From Glaciecola sp964446865 (GTDB lineage Bacteria > Pseudomonadota > Gammaproteobacteria > Enterobacterales > Alteromonadaceae), in NCBI GenBank assembly GCA_964446865.1, contig CAYURD010000003.1, positions 1 through 64,000 of the forward strand: a DNA stretch of 64,000 nt, given 5' to 3'. Shown piece by piece: positions 8,664-15,941 of this stretch (position 1 is its first letter; each line of letters starts with the position of its first letter). A program made the position numbers and the translations under genes. Below the pieces are notes generated by a model. The model saw only the letters and a program-made list of their open reading frames with translations, made no database searches and was not told the DNA's origin.

Positions 8664-9407
8664 ATGACAAATAATTATTTAAAAATGCCAGAAAATAATA
8701 AAAAAGTAGATTGTGAGAGTGATAACGCTGGCGCTGCTCTTGCCAACTCTGGTGACAATCTAATACCGGATATCAGTGATGATTCGGCGCAAAGTGTAAA
8801 AAGCGGAAATCGCTCGCCCGATACTTCCTACGTGCTACCAATGGAAAACGCTGATGTCACTTACTTTCCGAATTGGTTAACGCACAAACATGCCAAGCAT
8901 TTAATGGACTATTTTGTTAAAAGCCTGCAATGGCAACAGCCAAAAATCACACTTTATGGGCAAGAGCGACTTATTCCACGCTTGCAAGCGTGGTATGGCG
9001 ATCCTAATACACAATATGAATATTCTAAGTTAAGCATGCAGCCTGTAGCTTGGGACTCGCGATTGTATAAACTTAAACAAGCGTGCGAAAATCAATGTGG
9101 TGCTAAGTTTAATTCGGTGCTTGCAAATTTTTATCGACATGGCAACGACAGTATGGGCATGCATGCCGATAATGAACCAGAATTAGGAGAACAAGCTGTT
9201 ATTGCATCGGTGAGTTTAGGCCAATCAAGACGCTTTACCTTTAAGCATATTCACACAAAAGCAACGCAAAAAATACAGTTAGAGCATGGATCTTTGTTGT
9301 TGATGAAGGGTGATACTCAACAATATTGGCAGCATGGTATCAACAAAAGCAAAACGCAATTAGGGCCTAGACTTAACTTTACCTTTCGCTACGTTGTGCC
9401 AAAATAG
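8664..9407 (+). CDS. AlkB-like alpha-ketoglutarate-dependent dioxygenase
   Basis: The 247-residue protein has a C-terminal AlkB fold: LIPRLQAWYGDP, NSVLANFYRHGNDSMGMHADNEPEL (iron ligands His and Asp in HAD), then QHGINKS (second His) and RLNFTFR (2-oxoglutarate-binding Arg). It resembles the ABH2/ABH3-type group, which oxidatively removes alkyl groups from DNA or RNA bases. The ATG at 8544 would begin inside rlmG, so the ATG at 8664 with AGCAGG upstream is preferred; 8685 is also possible. The first ~60 residues are low-complexity and acidic, with no clear homology. The divergent promoter gap to rlmG is then about 105 bases. Confidence 0.85.
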   Translation: MTNNYLKMPENNKKVDCESDNAGAALANSGDNLIPDISDDSAQSVKSGNRSPDTSYVLPMENADVTYFPNWLTHKHAKHLMDYFVKSLQWQQPKITLYGQERLIPRLQAWYGDPNTQYEYSKLSMQPVAWDSRLYKLKQACENQCGAKFNSVLANFYRHGNDSMGMHADNEPELGEQAVIASVSLGQSRRFTFKHIHTKATQKIQLEHGSLLLMKGDTQQYWQHGINKSKTQLGPRLNFTFRYVVPK

Positions 9408-9458
9408 TGCGTAATTGAATCCCCATCTTTTTTTAACACATTTTAAAGAGTTAACACC

Positions 9459-9794
9459 ATGAGCGAGCCAAGCCAAGCTGACACTGTCGAAGAGACTATT
9501 AAGCAAAAAATTAATGCCAATTTATCGCCACTTTTCTTAGAAGTGCTTAACGAAAGCCATATGCATAACGTCCCCGCAAACTCTGAAACGCATTTTAAAG
9601 TAACGGTTGTGAGCGAGTCTTTTACCAATAAACGCTTAATTCAGCGTCATAGAGTCGTTAATGAGCTACTCAGCGCAGAGTTGGCAGGCCCTGTGCATGC
9701 ATTAGCGTTGCATACTTATACGGCTGATGATTGGAATAAAAAACAGGGCTTGTCGCCTGATTCGCCTAATTGTTTGGGAGGCGGTAAAAAATAA
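9459..9794 (+). CDS. bolA: BolA family protein
   Basis: The 111-residue protein matches BolA: IKQKINANLSPLFLEVLNESHMHNVP near the N-terminus, ETHFKVTVVSESF, and the signature LIQRHRVVNELL followed by VHALALHTYTADDW. BolA proteins pair with monothiol glutaredoxins through the conserved His to handle iron-sulfur clusters, and influence morphology and stress regulation. AAAGAG at 9445-9450 is the ribosome binding site. It is separated by 150 bases from the SulP gene and is likely monocistronic. Confidence 0.93.
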   Translation: MSEPSQADTVEETIKQKINANLSPLFLEVLNESHMHNVPANSETHFKVTVVSESFTNKRLIQRHRVVNELLSAELAGPVHALALHTYTADDWNKKQGLSPDSPNCLGGGKK

Positions 9795-9949
9795 AGGTTT
9801 GTTTTTTACAAAAGCGTAAAAGAATTCTGTTTTCGCTTCTGTTACACTGCGCGGCGCTTTTCCTAAATGTCCTTTCGACGTTGTATTTATCAAGCATATA
9901 ATATTTTAATTAGTCGGTGGTCAACTACCGATACACAAGTGAGTGAACA

Positions 9950-11521
9950 ATGTTCAATAATTTTAATGGTGCCCAAGGCAATATCAAAAATGATGTGCTA
10001 TCGGGTATAACCGTGGCCTTGGCTTTAGTGCCCGAAGCGGTTGCTTTTGCGTTTGTTGCGGGCGTTGCGCCCATGGTTGGCTTATACGCTGCCTTTATGA
10101 TGGGCTTAATAACCTCTGCTATAGGCGGTCGTCCGGGCATGATTTCTGGTGCAACTGGCGCGATGGCGGTTGTGATGGTGGCTTTAGTAAGCGTACACGG
10201 CGTGCAATATTTGTTTGCAGCGGTCGTATTAGCGGGTTTAATCCAGATTTCGTTCGGGATCTTTAAGCTGGGTAAGTTTATTCGACTTGTGCCATACCCA
10301 GTCATGCTTGGCTTTGTCAATGGTTTGGCAATCGTGATCTTTTTAGCACAAATAGACCAGTTTAAAATATTGGGTGCTAGCGGCCAATGGGAATGGATGG
10401 AAGGCACGACGCTTTATACCATGGCTGGGCTCATAGCCTTAACTATGGCCATTATTTATATTTTGCCTAAACTCACTAAAGCAGTACCAGCTTCGCTAGT
10501 GGCAATTGCTACAGTGACTTTACTGGTGATGTTTTATGAAGGCTTAGAAGCGCGAACAGTTATTGATTATGTGCGAGACAAATTACCTGAGGCCGAGCGT
10601 GCTACCGCATCTTTAGCCGGTGAATTACCTAGTTTTGCGGTGCCTGATGTATTGTTCTCTCTCGAAACTCTATACATTATTTTACCGGTGAGTATCATTT
10701 TAGCCTTGGTTGGATTAATTGAATCATTGTTGACCTTGAGCCTGATAGATGAAATGACAGATACCCGCGGTAAAGGCAATCAAGAGTGTGTGGGTCAGGG
10801 TGTAGCTAACACTGTAAATGGCTTTTTTGGCGGTATGGGTGGTTGCGCCATGATTGGTCAAAGTATGATTAATATAAACTCTGGTGGGCGCGGTCGTTTA
10901 TCAGGTATCACCGCAGCCTTAGTGTTGTTGGGCTTTATACTATTCGCCGCACCGCTTATTGAAATGATACCGCTAGCGGCGTTGGTAGGTGTTATGTTTG
11001 TAGTCGTTATTGGCACCTTTGAATGGGCATCATTTAGAATCATTCGCGGCGTTAATAAGGAAGACGCGATTGTCTTGTTTTTAGTTACCGCCATTACCGT
11101 GATGTACGATTTGGCAGTGGCAGTCGTGGCTGGTGTGATTGTGTCGGCACTTGTATTTGCGTGGAAGCATGCAACACACATTATGGCGCGCACGCATACC
11201 GATGATGACGGCTGGAAAGTATATGAACTTGAAGGGCCATTATTTTTTGGTTCGATTACTCATTTCAAAGACTTGTTTGATATCACGGGCGACCCTCAAG
11301 ATGTGGTGATTGATTTTAATGAGTCACGTATTTGGGATTCGTCTGGCATAGATGCGCTCGATAACTTAGCCGATAAGTATCAACAAAATGGCAAGACATT
11401 ACATATTCGTCATATCAGCCCTGAATGTCGAAATTTACTTAGCAAAGCAAACCGCTATGTTGAGATAAATGTGAACGAAGACCCTCGTTATAAGGTTGCT
11501 GCCGACAAATTAGGCGGCTAG
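9950..11521 (+). CDS. SulP family inorganic anion transporter with STAS domain
   Basis: The 523-residue protein has ten or more membrane helices in residues 10-410 and a STAS domain from about 425 to 515 (VYELEGPLFFGSITHF, VVIDFNESRIWDSSGIDALDNLA). The N-terminal GVTVALALVPEAVAFAFVAGV-type helix is the SulP hallmark. Bacterial members carry sulfate, bicarbonate, C4-dicarboxylates or other anions, and the sequence does not discriminate between these. A good intrinsic terminator follows directly, so the gene is monocistronic. Confidence 0.92.
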   Translation: MFNNFNGAQGNIKNDVLSGITVALALVPEAVAFAFVAGVAPMVGLYAAFMMGLITSAIGGRPGMISGATGAMAVVMVALVSVHGVQYLFAAVVLAGLIQISFGIFKLGKFIRLVPYPVMLGFVNGLAIVIFLAQIDQFKILGASGQWEWMEGTTLYTMAGLIALTMAIIYILPKLTKAVPASLVAIATVTLLVMFYEGLEARTVIDYVRDKLPEAERATASLAGELPSFAVPDVLFSLETLYIILPVSIILALVGLIESLLTLSLIDEMTDTRGKGNQECVGQGVANTVNGFFGGMGGCAMIGQSMININSGGRGRLSGITAALVLLGFILFAAPLIEMIPLAALVGVMFVVVIGTFEWASFRIIRGVNKEDAIVLFLVTAITVMYDLAVAVVAGVIVSALVFAWKHATHIMARTHTDDDGWKVYELEGPLFFGSITHFKDLFDITGDPQDVVIDFNESRIWDSSGIDALDNLADKYQQNGKTLHIRHISPECRNLLSKANRYVEINVNEDPRYKVAADKLGG

Positions 11522-11535
11522 CAAAACGATATAAT

Positions 11536-11561
11536 AAAGGCGGGTATTGCCTGCCTTTTTT
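11536..11561 (+). terminator. Intrinsic terminator after the SulP gene
   Basis: AAAGGCGGG (11536-11544), a TATTG loop and CCTGCCTTT (11550-11558) pair with one wobble and run into a T-run. Confidence 0.85.
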
Positions 11562-11642
11562 CGTCACGTTAACTTTTTCATATCAACTGCTATACTTTTC
11601 ACAACAAGAAACAATAAATAACAATAAAATCAAATAAAAAGG

Positions 11643-12596
11643 ATGTCTATTATTTCTACGTTTCGTCTATTGATGTGCCATAAAACCATCTTGTTTTGCA
11701 TTATCGTGGCTTTACCTATCATGCTAAGCACATCGCTTAAATCAAACGCGCAAATGCTCACACAAAAGTTAGACGTGCAGGTCAGAGCAGATGATCGTTC
11801 TTCTCGTGAATTGCGCTATCAATATAGAGTGCGATATCGCCCAGGCATCGTTTTTTCGGATACTTGGAGTGCCCATGCATTTGTCGTGACTGGCGACGAA
11901 TATGGCTCTAGCCACAATACATTTGATGATGGCAGCGCCGACTATGTATATTTGCGTAGACTTTATGGCAGGCACACTGGTGATTACGGTAAAACTGAAT
12001 TTGGCATTGTACCGACTTTTAAAGGGCGAGTATCGTCGTCAGGTTTGTCTAAAGATGGTTGGATAAAAGGCATAAGGCACGTGCGCGCGATTGGCAATGA
12101 CAATTTAGAAGTGGTGTTGGGTCAACTGAAGTCACTTGACCCTAGAGATGCGCTCGAATTGCCAGATAAGCTTGATTACGTAGAAATTGAATATTCTGCT
12201 CGACTCGACGAAAAGTGGAGCTACGAGTTTAGCGCCGAGCGAATTACACAAGCTAACTTTTTACGCACCGAAGGGCGCTATAAATGGTCAGAAGATACAA
12301 CTTATTTTGCTGAATATATTTCACGTATTGATTCGTCAAAAACAAAAGTAGTCATTGGCCTTGAAGGGGAACTTAAGGTCAAACACTATCCCATTGAGTA
12401 TTTTGCGCATTATTCGTACGTTAGCGATAATTTTGGACTTCGTGCTGAGCTTACTGAGGACTTCTTGGGCTTTGGGCATGGCTTCTCATCTGAGCTTAGC
12501 GGTGACTTTAGTATTCATAAGTTAAGCTGGTTTGCTCGCTATGATATGGTGGAAGGCCGCACGCGAGTATTAGCTGGGTTAAAATGGTCTTTATAA
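11643..12596 (+). CDS. Putative outer-membrane beta-barrel (porin-like) protein
   Basis: The 317-residue protein has a signal sequence ending near SLKSNAQ, followed by alternating polar/hydrophobic strands: VDVQVRA-type starts, YQYRVRYRPGIVF, YVYLRRLYGR, EVVLGQLKSLD, YVEIEYSARL, YFAEYISR, YEFSAERI and a final strand ARYDMVEGRTRVLAGLKWSL. This is how a small outer-membrane barrel reads, similar to the putative-porin families. The ATG at 11643 directly follows an AAAAAGG stretch, too close for a normal ribosome binding site; the ATG at 11673 also leaves a good signal peptide but has no clear site. Specificity unknown. Confidence 0.65.
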   Translation: MSIISTFRLLMCHKTILFCIIVALPIMLSTSLKSNAQMLTQKLDVQVRADDRSSRELRYQYRVRYRPGIVFSDTWSAHAFVVTGDEYGSSHNTFDDGSADYVYLRRLYGRHTGDYGKTEFGIVPTFKGRVSSSGLSKDGWIKGIRHVRAIGNDNLEVVLGQLKSLDPRDALELPDKLDYVEIEYSARLDEKWSYEFSAERITQANFLRTEGRYKWSEDTTYFAEYISRIDSSKTKVVIGLEGELKVKHYPIEYFAHYSYVSDNFGLRAELTEDFLGFGHGFSSELSGDFSIHKLSWFARYDMVEGRTRVLAGLKWSL

Positions 12597-12669
12597 CACC
12601 CACATATGCAGAGCAAATAGACTTAACTAACGATTAAGGCTTTGCAGTCATTGTGCAAAATAAATGAAA

Positions 12670-12696
12670 CGCCATAGTGTTAAGCTCACTATGGCG
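12670..12696. terminator. 10-bp hairpin between convergent genes
   Basis: CGCCATAGTG (12670-12679) and CACTATGGCG (12687-12696) are a perfect 10-bp inverted repeat with a 7-base loop, located between the convergent porin-like and glycoside hydrolase genes. T-rich sequence follows only weakly on either strand, so a bidirectional terminator is likely but not certain. Confidence 0.6.
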
Positions 12697-12725
12697 GTGT
12701 TAACTTTTAAATGACGTGTGTGGAT

Positions 12726-14705
12726 TTACAATGATTCTAAATGCAGTACCCAATCTTTGTTTTGCGACGCTTCAACTGAACTAGTCATGCTCGACCATTT
12801 AATCGTGGTAGATGCTTGGTTAATGTTAATATTTTGTTGTGTAAGTATTTCACCACTAATTGGGTCCAAAAGTGTTTTTTGATATTCACCTGAGGGCATA
12901 TCAACTTCAATCGAATCTTTCTCAATAACATAGGCTAAGAAATGACGCTGGTTTTTAGCTGCATACACCGAGCTCGCTCGACGCACTTTATCTTCAATGT
13001 CGCCATAACCTGCAATTAGTACTTCTATATCTTTAGGGTACCTCACCGGGTGCATGTCCCAAATCGGCACATTGTTTTGGATAAAGTCTTTTGCGATGTT
13101 TGATATTCGCCATAGCGACTGGCGAGTGCGGAAATCTTCTAAATTAAGGTCGTTTTGTGGTTGGCGGCCACCTGCGTACCACTCAACACCAGCACCGTTT
13201 GCTAAAAACGTAGGCCATAATACGTGCTGGCGCAGCGAATCATGGCTTGGGTCGTCGGCATCCACTTTTGCGCCGGTGTACCACATGCCTATTTCATCCA
13301 TGCTTATTAACCATGGTCCCGCTTTTCCATTTTTAGACGTCGCTTTTTGAGAGTATTCGCGCCATTTAATGATTTCATCAAACACTTGTGTACGTGTATC
13401 TATTTGAAACGACACACCGTCCATACTACTGTCAACGAGCGCTGGCAATAGTTTATCTTTGCTCTGCGGTGTTGAATGAGTATGGATGAGTACTGGATGT
13501 TCGTAGGGGTCGTTTGCTTCAAAAAATGCAATCATGGCTAAGCGCTGAGCATCATTTTGCCCTATAGGAGAAAACGACGCAGGGCCGTTTTCTTCGCCTA
13601 AGTTCCATACTAGTGCTTTATGGTGACCAAATCGAGCGATGAGTTCTAAGTAATACAGCGAACGAAATTTACCTACATCACCGCCGTCTAATAAGGTCTC
13701 GTTTTCTGTTTCTTGGGTCACAATATGCAGCATGATCCCTTTATTTTGCATGTGGGAAAATACCATTTCCCACTGAGCGAGCTTGCTAATATCAAAGCGA
13801 TCAAAAGTCTCTTGGTCAATATATGGAAACACGTCTTTGCCATCACCTTTTATATTCATGCTTAAAAAGTATTGAGCGTTCATTCCTATTTCGGCCACAT
13901 AGTTAATCGCGCCTATTAAGCCTTTACCTTTATTTTTTTGTGCTCCCCAAAGTGGGTCACCGGTGTTGTAATCTGCAATATGTGTTGGATACTTATGTAA
14001 GTTAGTATCGGCAGCAGCTTCGCCCTGTCTTGTTTGGGCAGACGCTCTATAGGTGCCGTCAATTTCCCAATAACCGAGTAAATTTTCTGGGCTATTTGCG
14101 CCTGACTTTAGCCAATACGATTGCGTATGCGCAAAATAAAAATAACCATCTTTTATGCTTAAAAAGCCATTCTTAGCAAAATGTTGTGCAGCTTTATCAT
14201 TTTGCTTTACTGTAAATTCACCAAATACTTGGGAGAGCGCTTTTTGACTACGTAATTTGCCTATATTTGGCATTGTGGTAAGCGCTATTTTATCACCCTT
14301 ATACAGGCTTAGCGTGTATTTATAATGACCTTTGCTTGCAGGTGTGTAATTGATTTGCCATAGATCTCCGCTGTCTGCAGAGCTATATTGAGCTTGGCCA
14401 TCTCCTACAAAAAAGCCTCTAATATTCTGAGTAAAGCCCGTGGGTGAAGTTATGCTCGCAATGGCCAGATAGTCTGTAAAAGGGTTTGTGGCATCTGTTT
14501 CGCTTACCTTGGGGCCTTTTATATGTGCGCTAAAAGTCTCAAACAGTGGCACACTTTGGGCTTCATTATTTTTAACAAGGCTTGTTTGATTGTTAATAGC
14601 AAAAGAATGGGCGTGAGTCAGTGTAGATAGCGTGTACAAAAGCGATAGCGTAAAAGTACGAATAAAGACGACTGGAAGCCTAGTTGAAGTAAGCATTGTT
14701 AACAT
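12726..14705 (-). CDS. Exported DUF5060-containing glycoside hydrolase-like protein
   Basis: The 659-residue protein has a signal peptide (cleavage near THA-HSF). A DUF5060 beta-sandwich covers about residues 45-135 (DYLAIASITSPTGFTQNIRGFF, WQINYTPASKGHYKYTL). A TIM-barrel-like region at about 170-560 carries FLSIKDGYFYFAHTQSYWLKSG, LVWNLGEENGP and LISMDEIGMWY. A C-terminal beta domain follows (HFLAYVIEKDSIEVDMPSGEY). By analogy with clan A hydrolases, Glu in LGEENG may be the acid/base and Glu in MDEIGM the nucleophile, which is inference. Relatives act on plant or algal polysaccharides. No other carbohydrate gene is adjacent except the porin-like gene facing it. Confidence 0.75.
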   Translation of the reverse strand: MLTMLTSTRLPVVFIRTFTLSLLYTLSTLTHAHSFAINNQTSLVKNNEAQSVPLFETFSAHIKGPKVSETDATNPFTDYLAIASITSPTGFTQNIRGFFVGDGQAQYSSADSGDLWQINYTPASKGHYKYTLSLYKGDKIALTTMPNIGKLRSQKALSQVFGEFTVKQNDKAAQHFAKNGFLSIKDGYFYFAHTQSYWLKSGANSPENLLGYWEIDGTYRASAQTRQGEAAADTNLHKYPTHIADYNTGDPLWGAQKNKGKGLIGAINYVAEIGMNAQYFLSMNIKGDGKDVFPYIDQETFDRFDISKLAQWEMVFSHMQNKGIMLHIVTQETENETLLDGGDVGKFRSLYYLELIARFGHHKALVWNLGEENGPASFSPIGQNDAQRLAMIAFFEANDPYEHPVLIHTHSTPQSKDKLLPALVDSSMDGVSFQIDTRTQVFDEIIKWREYSQKATSKNGKAGPWLISMDEIGMWYTGAKVDADDPSHDSLRQHVLWPTFLANGAGVEWYAGGRQPQNDLNLEDFRTRQSLWRISNIAKDFIQNNVPIWDMHPVRYPKDIEVLIAGYGDIEDKVRRASSVYAAKNQRHFLAYVIEKDSIEVDMPSGEYQKTLLDPISGEILTQQNININQASTTIKWSSMTSSVEASQNKDWVLHLESL

Positions 14706-14879
14706 CGTTAACCCTTATTATTATAATATTGACTTGAGTCTATGCGACTTCATTTAGAATGTAAACGATGGGAGAACAGTGTCATTTTGGCGAAGGCGAG
14801 GATTTGGTTGATGCTCATGAAAAACTTTGTAAAACAGAGGTCTAACTAATATCGATTGGTTTGTAGGGAGGTTCCCGCC

Positions 14880-15026
14880 TTCGCGGGAATGACGCTAGGT
14901 TTCGCGGGAATGACGCTAGGTTTCGCGGGAATGAAGCTAGGTTTCGCGGGAATCACGTGTGTTTTCGCGGGAATGACGCGTGCTTTTCTGGGAATGACGC
15001 GTGCTTTTCTGGGAATGACGTAAATG
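14880..15026. repeat. Tandem array, seven copies of a 21-bp unit
   Basis: Seven head-to-tail copies with an exact 21-base period begin at 14880, 14901, 14922, 14943, 14964, 14985 and 15006. Each has a core of the type TTCGCGGGAATGACG; the last two copies carry TTTCTGGG instead of TTCGCGGG. The left end (14871-14890) contains a short hairpin, TTCCCGC..GCGGGAA. The core belongs to the GTCATTCCCGC type of interspersed repeat common in proteobacteria. It lies directly downstream of dsbA. Confidence 0.9.
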
Positions 15027-15048
15027 TTGCTCAAACAACAAGTATTAT

Positions 15049-15693
15049 TTACTTTTGTTTTGTTAACCAAACAATTAAATCGACCATATCGTCAACGTTC
15101 ATTGAGCGGTCACGAGAGAAGGTCACTAAAAACTTGTCGTTGACAATAAACGTAGGAACGCCGGTCACATGCTCACGAAAATCGTCAATCGCTTTGTTGT
15201 TCTTTTTCACTAAGCTGTTAACGCCAAAACTTTTTGCTAACTTATCAAACTTTTCGCCATCAGCACCATTGACAATAAATAGTGAGCGTACGTCGCCCAT
15301 ACTAGTAATCGGCGCTCTTTGTTTGTGAATATAATTAAATATTGCCGCGTTGTATGTTTCTTCATCTTTCATGGCGCGACCCACTATCATTGCTCTCGTC
15401 AACTGGCTTTGTATTTCGCGACTAGCAGAGCCCATAAAGTTAACATGTATTTTTTCAAACTTTGTGCCTTCAGGTATGGCGTCTTTAAAGCGCACAACTA
15501 AAGGTTCAAATTGATAACAAGCTGGGCAAAAGAATGAAAAGTACTCTTTAACAACAGGTTTTTTTGAAGCGGTTTCGCTTATCACATCATAGTGCGTGCC
15601 TTCTTTCCACTTTGCTAATTGAGCAGAGGCATGCATTGTGCCAATTAAACCAAGCGCAAGTGCTAATGCTAAAGAGCTGAAAAATCGTTTCAT
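15049..15693 (-). CDS. dsbA: Thiol:disulfide interchange protein DsbA
   Basis: The 214-residue protein has a signal peptide ending at ASA-Q (about residue 24) and a DsbA thioredoxin fold. The redox site is C56-P-A-C59 within EYFSFFCPACYQFEPL, and the cis-proline loop is TGVPTF (P180). It oxidises cysteines in exported proteins in the periplasm and is re-oxidised by DsbB, which is not in the window. Most gammaproteobacterial DsbA proteins have CPHC; the Ala in place of His should change the redox potential. AGGAA lies eight bases before the ATG. The following 21-bp array starts right after the stop. Confidence 0.88.
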   Translation of the reverse strand: MKRFFSSLALALALGLIGTMHASAQLAKWKEGTHYDVISETASKKPVVKEYFSFFCPACYQFEPLVVRFKDAIPEGTKFEKIHVNFMGSASREIQSQLTRAMIVGRAMKDEETYNAAIFNYIHKQRAPITSMGDVRSLFIVNGADGEKFDKLAKSFGVNSLVKKNNKAIDDFREHVTGVPTFIVNDKFLVTFSRDRSMNVDDMVDLIVWLTKQK

Positions 15694-15849
15694 GTAAGTT
15701 CCTATCTATTTTAAATGCTTAAGATTGACTGTTTATGGACTCATCACTAAGCGATAAGTTCAAACAGGCGAATGCTTAGCGTGATTATGCTCGCAAGAAT
15801 ATCACACGCTAAGCGCACTGCAAGTATCGTCGAGTATAACAGCACTCTT

Positions 15850-15921
15850 TATGGTATCGGCTACGCGCTCGGTTATGGTATCGGCTACGCACTCGGTTAT
15901 GGTATCCGCTGCGCGCTCGGC
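15850..15921. repeat. Tandem repeat, three copies of a 24-bp unit
   Basis: Three 24-base units start at 15850, 15874 and 15898, each of the form TATGGTATCGGCTACGC followed by a CTCGG end; the third copy has three substitutions. They lie between dsbA and the 3' end of the btuB-like gene. All reading frames across them stay open on the plus strand (one reads YGIGYALG repeated), but no convincing gene is present. Confidence 0.85.
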
Positions 15922-15941
15922 GTGTGTAGTACGAACGTTAT

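Noticed and set aside
14880..15026. Possible CRISPR array
   Set aside because: Units follow each other directly with no unique spacers and there are no cas genes in the window.
14846..15070. Minus-strand open frame with repeated VIPAK/VIPRK units
   Set aside because: It is only the translation of the 21-bp tandem array (VIPAKAG-type shadow of the GTCATTCCCGC repeats) and overlaps the dsbA 3' end.
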